64,000 nucleotides of DNA. Origin: Cognatilysobacter claricitrinus. GTDB lineage: Bacteria > Pseudomonadota > Gammaproteobacteria > Xanthomonadales > Xanthomonadaceae. Shown here one piece after another: positions 36,109-43,987 of the stretch; the first letter of the stretch is position 1; each line of letters opens with the position of its first letter. A model generated the notes under the pieces. It was not told the DNA's origin. It saw only the letters and a program-made list of their open reading frames with translations, and made no database searches. Where the stretch lies: NCBI RefSeq assembly GCF_045866565.1, contig NZ_BAAFZV010000002.1:1-64000 (forward strand), read 5' to 3'. The position numbers and the translations under genes are program-made.

Positions 36109-37302
36109 TCAGGCGTTGATGACGCCGAGTTCGCGGCCGATGCGGGTGAACGCATCGATCGCGCGGTCGAGATGCTCGCGCGTGTGCGCCGCCGAGATCT
36201 GCGTGCGGATGCGCGCCTGGCCCTTGGGCACGACCGGAAAGAAGAAGCCGATCGCGTAGATGCCTTCCTCGAGCAGGCGCTGCGCGAACTTCTGCGCGAG
36301 CGGCGCGTCGTACAGCATCACCGGCGAGATCGGATGCACGCCGGGCTTGATGTCGAAGCCGATCGCGGTCATCCGTTCGCGGAAATAGCGCGTGTTCTCC
36401 TGCAGCTGCGTGCGCAGGTCGCCCGCTGCGGCGAGCATCTCGAACGCCTTGATGCCGGCCGCGACAACGTGCGGCGGCAGCGAGTTGGAGAACAAGTACG
36501 GACGCGAGCGCTGGCGGAGGAGCTCGATGACTTCGCGCTTCGCGGTGGTGAAGCCGCCGAGCGCGCCGCCCATCGCCTTGCCGAGCGTGCCGGTGATGAT
36601 GTCGATCTTCTCAAGCACGCCTTTCACTTCAGCCGAGCCGCGGCCGGTCGCACCGAGGAAGCCCGTCGCATGGCATTCGTCGATGTGCACCAGCGCGCCA
36701 TACTTCGCGGCGAGCGCGGTGATCTCGTCGAGTGGCGCGATGAAGCCGTCCATCGAGAACACGCCGTCGGTGGTGATCATGATCGTACGCGCGCCGTCGG
36801 CCTTGGCCTGCTTCAGCTGCGCCTCGAGATCGGCCATGTCGCAGTTGGCGTAGCGGTAGCGCTTGGCCTTGCACAGGCGCACGCCGTCGATGATCGACGC
36901 GTGGTTGAGCGCGTCGGAGATGATCGCGTCGTTCTCATCGAGCAGGGGCTCGAACAGGCCGCCATTCGCGTCGAAGCAGGCGGCGTAGAGGATGGTGTCC
37001 TCCTTGCCGAAGAAGTCCGCGATCGTCTTCTCGAGGTCCTTGTGCAGATCCTGCGTGCCGCAGATGAAACGCACGCTGGCCATGCCGAAGCCATGCGTAT
37101 CCAGCGCCTTCTTCGCTTCCGCGATGATGTCCGGATGATCCGCGAGACCGAGGTAGTTGTTCGCGCAGAAGTTCAGCACCGTGCGGCCGTCGGCCAGGGT
37201 GATCTCGGCCGACTGCGGCGACGTGATGATGCGTTCGGACTTGAACAGCCCCGCGTCGCGGATTTCGTCGAGGGTGGTGGCGTAGCGCTCGGTGAGGGAC
37301 AT
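36109..37302 (-). CDS. kbl: Glycine C-acetyltransferase (2-amino-3-ketobutyrate CoA ligase)
   Basis: 397 residues, PLP-dependent alpha-oxoamine synthase family. With Tdh it converts threonine to glycine and acetyl-CoA. The PLP lysine lies in TGTLGKAMGGALGGF; the HASIIDG, DGVFSMDG and DECHATGFLG motifs are intact. The start is the ATG at MSLTERYATTLDEIRD; an upstream extension of about 29 residues is Ala/Thr-rich and unlike the family. tdh lies upstream on the same strand with a small gene between them. Confidence 0.96.
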   Translation of the reverse strand: MSLTERYATTLDEIRDAGLFKSERIITSPQSAEITLADGRTVLNFCANNYLGLADHPDIIAEAKKALDTHGFGMASVRFICGTQDLHKDLEKTIADFFGKEDTILYAACFDANGGLFEPLLDENDAIISDALNHASIIDGVRLCKAKRYRYANCDMADLEAQLKQAKADGARTIMITTDGVFSMDGFIAPLDEITALAAKYGALVHIDECHATGFLGATGRGSAEVKGVLEKIDIITGTLGKAMGGALGGFTTAKREVIELLRQRSRPYLFSNSLPPHVVAAGIKAFEMLAAAGDLRTQLQENTRYFRERMTAIGFDIKPGVHPISPVMLYDAPLAQKFAQRLLEEGIYAIGFFFPVVPKGQARIRTQISAAHTREHLDRAIDAFTRIGRELGVINA

Positions 37303-37327
37303 GCGGGTGCGGGCCTCGGAATTGGGG

Positions 37328-37585
37328 TCAGTCGCTGCTGCTGTCGCTGCAGCTATCGGAATCGGAGCCGCTGTCCGACGATGAGTCATCGGACGAATCG
37401 CTGCAGGCGTCGGGTGCGAACGGCGCGTCGTTGGCTTCGTTGGTGTCGTACGGGTTGTCGTACGCGTTCACCGGCACGTAGTCGTCGGAGACGGTGCCTG
37501 ATGTGCGCGCCCCGTTGTTCGCGTTGCTGGCCAGGTAGAGCCAGCCCGCGATCACGATGACGGCGATCACCACGACGAAGATCAT
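37328..37585 (-). CDS. Ser/Asp-rich single-pass membrane microprotein
   Basis: 85 residues. A hydrophobic N terminus MIFVVVIAVIVIAGWLYLAS (one membrane helix), a middle with Asp/Asn/Tyr, and a C-terminal half of mostly Ser and Asp with two Cys (DACSDSS... ...SDSCSDSSSD). No family recognised. It sits between kbl and tdh on the same strand and could be co-transcribed with them, but it is separated from tdh by a palindromic repeat element. The strongly acidic tail suggests ion binding or low-complexity contact; this is inference. Confidence 0.55.
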   Translation of the reverse strand: MIFVVVIAVIVIAGWLYLASNANNGARTSGTVSDDYVPVNAYDNPYDTNEANDAPFAPDACSDSSDDSSSDSGSDSDSCSDSSSD

Positions 37586-37596
37586 CGGCGTTCCTC

Positions 37597-37650
37597 GTAG
37601 GGCGGGTCTTGACCCGCCGTCACCACGGAGAGGCGGGTCGACGCCCGCCC
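37597..37650. repeat. REP-like palindromic repeat pair
   Basis: Two inverted copies of a palindromic unit: GTAGGGCGGGTC with GACCCGCC (37597-37618) and AGGCGGGTCGACGCCCGCCC (37631-37650). A second pair of the same family is at 46207-46269. The layout is like the bacterial interspersed mosaic elements often found near gene ends. Confidence 0.75.
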
Positions 37651-37654
37651 GACG

Positions 37655-38716
37655 TCAGTTCCAGCTCAGGACGATCTTGCCGCTCTTGCCGGCTTCCATC
37701 AGGTCGAAGCCCTTCTGGAACTCTTCGACGGGCAGCTGATGCGTGAGCACCTTTCCGAGCGGGAAACCCGACAGCACGAGCTGCGTCATCTTGTACCAGG
37801 TCTCGTACATGCGACGGCCGTAGATGCCGTGCAGCGTGAGGCCCTTAAAGATGATCTTGTCCCAGTCGGCGCCGGCGCCCTTGGGCATGATGCCGAGCAT
37901 CGCGATCTTGCCGCCGTTGTACATACAGTCGAGCATGTCATTGAACGCGCGCGGGTTGCCCGACATCTCCAGGCCGACGTCGAAGCCCTCCATGTGGAGA
38001 TCCTTCATGACGTCCTTGAGCAAGGTATTCGACACGTTGACCACGCGCGTCGCGCCCATGTCGGCGGCGAGCTTGAGTCGGTAGTCGTTGACGTCGGTGA
38101 CGACGACGTTGCGCGCGCCGATGTGCTTGCAGATGCCGGCGGCGATGATGCCGATCGGGCCGGCGCCGGTGATCAGCACGTCCTCGCCGACCACGTCGAA
38201 CTCCAGCGCGCAGTGCGCGGCGTTGCCATAGGGATCGAAGAACGCGGCGAGTTCGCTCGGGATCTGGTCCGGGATCGGCCACAGGTTCGACGCCGGCATC
38301 ACGATGTATTCGGCGAACGCGCCATTGCGGTTCACGCCGATGCCGACCGTGTTGGGGCAGAGATGCTGCTTGCCCGCGCGGCAGTTGCGGCAGTGGCCAC
38401 AGACGATGTGTCCTTCCGCCGACACGCGCTGGCCGACCGTGTAGCCGGTCACGCCGGTGCCGAGCGCGGTGATGCGGCCGACGAATTCATGGCCGATGAC
38501 CAGGCCCGGCTTGATCGTGCGCTGGCTCCACTCGTCCCACATGTAGATGTGCAGGTCGGTGCCGCAGATCGCGGTCTTCTCGAGCTTGATCAGCACCTCG
38601 TTCGGGCCCGGCACAGGCACCGGCACCTCTTCCATCCAGATCCCCTTGGCGGCTTCGCGCTTCACGAGGGCGCGCATCGTCTGCGCGGGCAGGGGGACGG
38701 TGACGGTGTCGGACAT
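37655..38716 (-). CDS. tdh: L-threonine 3-dehydrogenase
   Basis: 353 residues, zinc MDR enzyme that oxidises threonine to 2-amino-3-ketobutyrate. Catalytic zinc ligands: Cys51 in CGTDLHIY and His76-Glu77 in GHE; structural zinc cysteines Cys106, 109, 112 and 120. The Rossmann motif GAGPIGIIAAGICK follows. The N terminus is about 12 residues longer than E. coli Tdh. It forms the threonine-to-glycine route with kbl. Confidence 0.96.
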   Translation of the reverse strand: MSDTVTVPLPAQTMRALVKREAAKGIWMEEVPVPVPGPNEVLIKLEKTAICGTDLHIYMWDEWSQRTIKPGLVIGHEFVGRITALGTGVTGYTVGQRVSAEGHIVCGHCRNCRAGKQHLCPNTVGIGVNRNGAFAEYIVMPASNLWPIPDQIPSELAAFFDPYGNAAHCALEFDVVGEDVLITGAGPIGIIAAGICKHIGARNVVVTDVNDYRLKLAADMGATRVVNVSNTLLKDVMKDLHMEGFDVGLEMSGNPRAFNDMLDCMYNGGKIAMLGIMPKGAGADWDKIIFKGLTLHGIYGRRMYETWYKMTQLVLSGFPLGKVLTHQLPVEEFQKGFDLMEAGKSGKIVLSWN

Positions 38717-38757
38717 GCTCGAAAGGCCTGCGACGCGCGGCGCGCGATGGGTCGCGA

Positions 38758-38763
38758 ATTATA
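38758..38763 (-). promoter_or_regulatory. Candidate tdh -10 element
   Basis: Minus-strand TATAAT about 42 bases upstream of the tdh ATG, in the divergent region with the S46 peptidase gene; -35 not resolved. Confidence 0.4.
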
Positions 38764-38847
38764 CGGAGGACGACCTGAAGGCCCCGCGGTTTGCGACGGC
38801 CGGACTGCTGCCGCTATGGTCGGCGACCGATCGAAGGGAAGTCCTCC

Positions 38848-40995
38848 ATGCGCCGCCGTCTGCTCGCCACCGCCCTGTCCCTGTCCATCGCCCCGGCCGT
38901 CGCGTCGGAAGGCATGTGGATGCCGTCACAGCTGCCCGACCTGGCGCCGCAGCTCAAGGCGGCCGGCTTCGAAGGCGACCCCGCCGCGCTGGCCGACCTC
39001 ACGCGGCCGCCGCTGAGCGCGGTCGTGAAAGTGGGTGGCGCGACCGGCGCCTTCGTCTCCAAGGACGGCCTGGTGCTCACCAACCACCACGTGGCGTTCC
39101 CGGTGATCCAGTACAACAGCCGCGCCGACCGCGACCTGATCGGCAACGGCTACGTCGCCACGACGCGCGGCGACGAACTGCCCGCCGCGCCCGACTACCG
39201 CGTGCTGGTGACCACCGGCTTCGACCGCATCACCGACCGCATCCTCGCCGGCGCCAAGGGCAAGCATGGCCGCGCGTACTTCGACGCCGTCGACGCCGCC
39301 ACCAAGGCGGCGATCGCCGACTGCGAGCGCGAGGCGGGCATGCGCTGCAGCGTCGCCAACATGTACTACGGCACCGACTTCTACCTGATCCGCCAGCTCG
39401 AGCTGCGCGACATCCGTCTCGTGTACGCGCCGCCGGATTCCATCGGCAACTACGGCGACGAGATCGACAACTTCGTCTGGCCGCGCCATTCCGGCGATTT
39501 CACCGTGCTGCGCGCCTATGTCGGCCGCGATGGCAAGCCGGCCGACTACAGCCCCGACAACGTGCCCTACAACCCGCCGGCGCATCTGCAGGTGTCGACG
39601 CGCCACGTTGGCGAAGGCGATTTCGCCATGCTTGCGGGCTATCCGGGCATCACCTATCGCCATCGCATGGCCAGTGAATTCGTCCAGCAGATCGATTGGC
39701 AGCTGCCGACGCGCGTGGCGCTGAGCCAGGGCGTGATCGACACCATCGACAAGGCCGCGGCGACGCCCGAGTCGCACGTGCTCTACGCCGCGCAGCTGCA
39801 GAGCCTGAAGAACACGCTCAAGCGCGCGCAGGGCGAACTCGACGGCCTGCGTCGAAGCGATGCCGCCACGGTCCGCCGTGATGACGAAACTCGGATGCTC
39901 GCGTGGCTCGCGAAGCAGCCGTCGGCCGCGGCAACGCGCACCGACATCGCCGCCGTGCAGAAACTGCTCGACCAGGCCGCCGTGGTGCGCGACCGCGACC
40001 AGCTGCTCGGCATGATCCGTTCGCAGACCCAGTTGTTGCGCGCGGCGATCACCGTGCAGCGCCTTGCCCACGAACGTACGAAGCCGGACGCCGAGCGCGA
40101 ACTCGGCTACCAGCAACGCGACGAAGCGCTCGTCACCGCACAGCTCAAGCAGGTGCAGCGGCGCTTCGATCCCGTGGTCGAGAAGGCGGTGCTCACCTAT
40201 CTCCTGACGCAGTACCAGGCGCTGCCGGCGGCACAGCATGTCGCCGAAGTCGATGCCGTGTTCGGTCGCACGCCCGAGGAGCTGCGCACGCGGCTCGACG
40301 CGCTGTACACGGGCACGAAACTCGGCGACGAGGCCACGCGCCTCGCCACGATGTCCCGCGATGCCGCCTCGCTCGCCGGCGACAGCGATCCGCTGCTGCG
40401 CGCCGCCTCGACGCTGCAGCCCGCGCTGTTGCGCATCGAGGATGAAGCCAAGGCGCGTGACGGCGAACTGCTGCGCCTGCGGCCGTCGTACATGGCCGCG
40501 CTGATCGCCTACCGCAAGTCGCAGGGCCGCGCCGTGTATCCCGACGCCAACTCCACGCTGCGCGTGAGCTACGGCAACCTGCGTGGCATGGATGCGCGCG
40601 ACGGCGTTCACTACGTCCCGGTGACCACCGTGGCGGGCATCGTCGAAAAGCACACCGGCGTGAAACCATTCGACGCGCCCAAGCCGCTGCGCGACGCGAT
40701 CGCCAAGGGCGATTTCGGAACGACCGTCGATCCCACGCTGAAGACGCAGACGGTCGACATCCTCACCGACCTCGACACCACCGGCGGCAATTCAGGTTCG
40801 CCCGTGCTGGATGCGAACGGCAATCTCATCGCATTGAATTTCGACAGCAATTGGGAAGCGGTCAGCGCCAGCTGGATGTACGACCCACGCTACAAGCGCG
40901 CCATCCACGTCGACATGCGCTACATGCGCTGGCTGATGGCGAAGGTGTATCCCGCGCCGCAGCTGCTCGCGGAGATGGGGCTTCCCGCCGAATGA
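38848..40995 (+). CDS. S46-family dipeptidyl-peptidase, copy 1
   Basis: 715 residues with a signal peptide (about 1-19, ending PAVAS). S46 serine peptidases release dipeptides from peptide N termini in the periplasm. The trypsin-like catalytic set is visible: His in TNHHVAF (about 80-81), Asp near WPRHSGDF, and Ser649 in TGGNSGSPV. The residue 18 after that Ser, which sets P1 specificity in the family, is Ser (NFDSNWE) rather than Gly (DPP7) or Arg (DPP11). The start before MRRRLLATAL was chosen for the signal peptide. Copy 2 lies 100 bases downstream. Confidence 0.93.
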   Translation: MRRRLLATALSLSIAPAVASEGMWMPSQLPDLAPQLKAAGFEGDPAALADLTRPPLSAVVKVGGATGAFVSKDGLVLTNHHVAFPVIQYNSRADRDLIGNGYVATTRGDELPAAPDYRVLVTTGFDRITDRILAGAKGKHGRAYFDAVDAATKAAIADCEREAGMRCSVANMYYGTDFYLIRQLELRDIRLVYAPPDSIGNYGDEIDNFVWPRHSGDFTVLRAYVGRDGKPADYSPDNVPYNPPAHLQVSTRHVGEGDFAMLAGYPGITYRHRMASEFVQQIDWQLPTRVALSQGVIDTIDKAAATPESHVLYAAQLQSLKNTLKRAQGELDGLRRSDAATVRRDDETRMLAWLAKQPSAAATRTDIAAVQKLLDQAAVVRDRDQLLGMIRSQTQLLRAAITVQRLAHERTKPDAERELGYQQRDEALVTAQLKQVQRRFDPVVEKAVLTYLLTQYQALPAAQHVAEVDAVFGRTPEELRTRLDALYTGTKLGDEATRLATMSRDAASLAGDSDPLLRAASTLQPALLRIEDEAKARDGELLRLRPSYMAALIAYRKSQGRAVYPDANSTLRVSYGNLRGMDARDGVHYVPVTTVAGIVEKHTGVKPFDAPKPLRDAIAKGDFGTTVDPTLKTQTVDILTDLDTTGGNSGSPVLDANGNLIALNFDSNWEAVSASWMYDPRYKRAIHVDMRYMRWLMAKVYPAPQLLAEMGLPAE

Positions 40996-41095
40996 ACACG
41001 CGGTGCGCGACGCGATGCTGTGACGCGCGTCAAGCGCGTCCTCGCGCGTGCATTGGCTAGACTCGACCGTCCAGAAATCGAACACCGGAGCACCC

Positions 41096-43264
41096 ATGCG
41101 CATGCATCGACTCGCCATCGCCACGTTCGCCGCGCTCGCGGCCCTCTCAACGAGCGCGGTCGCGGTCGAAGGCATGTGGGTGCCGCAGCAGTTGCCGGAA
41201 ATCGCGACGCCGCTGAAGAAGGCGGGGCTGAAGCTCGATGCGCGCCAGCTCGCCGATCTCACCGGCGACCCGATGGCCGCGGTGGTGTCACTCGGTGGCT
41301 GTACGGCCAGCTTCGTGTCGCCGCAGGGCCTGGTCGTCACCAATCACCACTGTGCGTACGGCGCGATCCAGCTCAACTCGACGGCGCAGAAGAACCTGAT
41401 CGAAACGGGCTTCAACGCACAGACGCCGGGTGACGAACTCTCCGCCGGCCCGAACGCGCGCATCTACGCGCTCGATTCGATCCAGGACGTGACGAAGACG
41501 GTGAAGGCCGCGATCGCCGCGTCGCCGGATGCGCTCGGTCGCACCACCGCGCTCGACGCGATCGAGAAGAAGCTGGTCGCCGACTGCGAAGCGCCCACCG
41601 GCTATCGATGCCGCCTGTACAGCTTCGCCGGCGGCAACACCTATCGCCTGTTCAAGAACCTCGAGATCAAGGACGTCCGCCTCGTCTACGCGCCGCCGCG
41701 CAGCGTCGGCAACTACGGCGGTGAAGTCGACAACTGGATGTGGCCGCGCCACACCGGCGACTTCTCGTTCTATCGCGCCTACGTCGGCAAGGACGGCCGG
41801 CCCGCCGCCTACGCTGCGGACAACGTGCCGTACCGGCCGAAGCATTTCCTCAAGCTCGCCGACAAGCCGCTGGGCGACGGCGACTTCGTGATGGTGGCCG
41901 GCTATCCCGGCAGCACGAGCCGTTACGCGCTCGCCAGCGAATTCGACGCCACCGCGAACTGGACGTATCCCACCGTCGGACGTCATTACAAGAACCTCGT
42001 CGCGCTGGTCGACAACGGGGGCCGTCGCAATCCGGACATCGGCGTGAAGTACGCGGCAACGGTGCGCAGCTGGCAGAACGCGCTGAAGAATTACGATGGC
42101 CAGCTGGAAGGTTTCCGTCGCATCGACGCCGGTACGCGCAAGCATCGCGAGGAAGACGCGGTGCTTGCATGGCTGCGCGGACAGGGCTCACGCGGCCAAG
42201 CGGGGCTCGCCGCGCACGACCGCCTCGAACAGATTGGCGAGGAGGCACGCGCGCATCGCGAGCGCGACCTAGTGTTCGGCCAGCTGCGCAGCACCGGCGT
42301 TCTTGGCGCCGCCATGCAGATCTATCGCACTGCGGTCGAGCGGCAAAAGCCGGACGTGGAACGCGAAGCCGGCTACATGCAGCGCGACATGCCGTCGCTG
42401 GAGGGCGCGATGCGGCAGATGGAGCGGCGCTACCAGCCCCAGATGGATCGCGAGCTGATCGGCTACTGGCTGCGCGAATACACGAAGCTGCCGGCCAGCG
42501 AACACATCGCGTCGGTCGACAAATGGCTGGGCGGCACCGACGCGAAGGCCGTCGATCGCGCGCTGGATCGCCTCGCGAAAACGCGGCTCGGCGATACGCA
42601 GATGCGTGTCGGCTTGTTGAGCACGGACCGCAGCGCGCTCGAGAAGTCGAAGGATCCGGCGATCCAGTTCGCGGTCGCGGTGATGCCCGACGTGCTGCGT
42701 CTGGAAGAGGAAGCGAAGACGCGCGCGGGTGATGCGCTCGTCGCGCGTCCGGAATTCCTGCAGGCGCTGGCCGACTACCGGAAGGCGCACGGGCAGGCGG
42801 TATATCCCGACGCGAATTCGTCGTTGCGCATCACCTACGGCCACGTGACGGGTTACACCAAGCCGGACGGCTCGAAGCAGCCATCGTTCACCACGCTCGA
42901 GCAGGTTGCGCAGAAGGCGACGGGCAAGGAGCCATTCGACGCACCGCAGGTCGAACTCGATGCCATTCGTGCGAAGAACTACGGCGGACTCGCGGACAAG
43001 CGCCTCGGCACCGTACCGGTGAATTTCCTGTCCGATCTCGACATCACCGGTGGCAATTCGGGCTCGCCGGTGCTCGACGCGCAGGGCAGGCTGGTCGGCC
43101 TCGCCTTCGACGGCAACTGGGAGTCGGTGAGCAGCAACTGGGTGTTCGACCCGGCGATGACGCGGATGATCGCCGTCGACCAGCGCTACATGCGCTGGAT
43201 CATGCAGGAGGTGGCGCCGGCGCCGCAGCTGCTGCAGGAACTCGGCGTTCCCGAACGCAAGTGA
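41096..43264 (+). CDS. S46-family dipeptidyl-peptidase, copy 2 (DPP7-like)
   Basis: 722 residues with a signal peptide (about 1-22, ending TSAVA). Same architecture as copy 1: TNHHCAYG with the catalytic His, WPRHTGDF, and Ser655 in TGGNSGSPV. The S1-pocket residue 18 later is Gly (AFDGNWE), as in DPP7/DAP BII enzymes that prefer hydrophobic P1 residues. CGGAG lies 5 bases before the ATG at 41096. The gene ends with a strong terminator, probably shared by both copies. Confidence 0.94.
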   Translation: MRMHRLAIATFAALAALSTSAVAVEGMWVPQQLPEIATPLKKAGLKLDARQLADLTGDPMAAVVSLGGCTASFVSPQGLVVTNHHCAYGAIQLNSTAQKNLIETGFNAQTPGDELSAGPNARIYALDSIQDVTKTVKAAIAASPDALGRTTALDAIEKKLVADCEAPTGYRCRLYSFAGGNTYRLFKNLEIKDVRLVYAPPRSVGNYGGEVDNWMWPRHTGDFSFYRAYVGKDGRPAAYAADNVPYRPKHFLKLADKPLGDGDFVMVAGYPGSTSRYALASEFDATANWTYPTVGRHYKNLVALVDNGGRRNPDIGVKYAATVRSWQNALKNYDGQLEGFRRIDAGTRKHREEDAVLAWLRGQGSRGQAGLAAHDRLEQIGEEARAHRERDLVFGQLRSTGVLGAAMQIYRTAVERQKPDVEREAGYMQRDMPSLEGAMRQMERRYQPQMDRELIGYWLREYTKLPASEHIASVDKWLGGTDAKAVDRALDRLAKTRLGDTQMRVGLLSTDRSALEKSKDPAIQFAVAVMPDVLRLEEEAKTRAGDALVARPEFLQALADYRKAHGQAVYPDANSSLRITYGHVTGYTKPDGSKQPSFTTLEQVAQKATGKEPFDAPQVELDAIRAKNYGGLADKRLGTVPVNFLSDLDITGGNSGSPVLDAQGRLVGLAFDGNWESVSSNWVFDPAMTRMIAVDQRYMRWIMQEVAPAPQLLQELGVPERK

Positions 43265-43282
43265 TCGCGCGTTCCTGACGAA

Positions 43283-43311
43283 AAAAGGCCGGCGTCGATC
43301 GCCGGCCTTTT
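43283..43311. terminator. Bidirectional terminator between copy 2 and the DUF3224 gene
   Basis: AAAAGGCCGGCG / CGCCGGCCTTTT with a TCGAT loop; A-run on one side and T-run on the other, placed between convergent genes. Confidence 0.92.
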
Positions 43312-43331
43312 CGTTTCGCGACGCCGGTTGT

Positions 43332-43730
43332 TTACGCGTCGGGCAGCGTGTAGTCGAACGTGTAGAAGTGTTCGCCGCCGGTGATGTCGATCTTCATCGT
43401 GCCGCGCAGGCCTTCAAGTTCGCCGCCGCCCGAATCGGGCACCACGTCGATGCGCAGCGACGGTTGGCCGCGGTCCATCACGCCGAAATGCATGAGCGCG
43501 AAGTCACCGCTGCGGCCGTCGAGCGAGCCGTCGACGCGTTCGACCGCGACGTAACCCGCCGAGCCGTCCACCTCGGTGCCGACCGCGAGCATGTGCACCA
43601 CGCTCGTGGCCTGCAGCGGGCCTTCGAAGTCCTTGTCGATGCGGAAGTGCATCGCCTTCACGTCGTCGCCCAGGTCCAGTGGCGACTGCGGCGTGCGTTT
43701 CACTGCAAAGCGGCCGTGTGCGACGGGCAT
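43332..43730 (-). CDS. DUF3224 domain protein
   Basis: 132 residues, single domain. The pattern AMHFRIDKDFEGPLQATSVVHMLAV, AGYVAVERVDGSLDGRSGDFALMHFG and the C-terminal GTMKIDITGGEHFYTFDYTL match DUF3224, a small beta-barrel-like family of unknown function. There is no signal peptide. Transcribed leftward towards the terminator; the divergent side is the serA leader. Confidence 0.88.
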   Translation of the reverse strand: MPVAHGRFAVKRTPQSPLDLGDDVKAMHFRIDKDFEGPLQATSVVHMLAVGTEVDGSAGYVAVERVDGSLDGRSGDFALMHFGVMDRGQPSLRIDVVPDSGGGELEGLRGTMKIDITGGEHFYTFDYTLPDA

Positions 43731-43792
43731 GGCGATCTCCGCGTTGATGTTGGATGCCGATCATGGCCGCGACGCCGCCGGTCGGCCAGCGC

Positions 43793-43820
43793 TTGTCGAC
43801 GAACGCGCGTCTGCTAGGCT
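43793..43820 (+). promoter_or_regulatory. serA promoter
   Basis: TTGTCG (43793-43798), a 16-base spacer, and an extended -10 TGC-TAGGCT (43812-43820). Predicted start about 43827, giving a leader of about 160 bases. Confidence 0.6.
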
Positions 43821-43826
43821 CCAACC

Positions 43827-43987
43827 CGTCGCGGATTCCCATGCCAGCCGGCCCCGTCTCCCGACCGCACCACGCATGCCTTCGCGCATGCACGCAGCAC
43901 CGCATCACCGTCGCATCCCTCCGGGCATGCACGACGGCCGGCTGGCAAGGCATTCCGCGCATCCCTCATTCAAGGAGCGCGACGACG
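43827..43987 (+). ncRNA. Candidate structured 5' leader of serA
   Basis: A perfect 12-bp inverted repeat (TGCCAGCCGGCC 43842-43853 with GGCCGGCTGGCA 43936-43947) encloses two smaller stems: GCATGC / GCATGC (43874-43879 with 43886-43891) and GCATCCC / GGG(C)ATGC (43913-43919 with 43923-43930). That gives a three-way-junction layout. After it, CGCGC (43956-43960) can pair with GCGCG (43977-43981) around the Shine-Dalgarno AAGGAG (43972-43977). Looks like a cis-regulatory RNA; no known riboswitch class recognised. Prediction by eye only. Confidence 0.45.
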
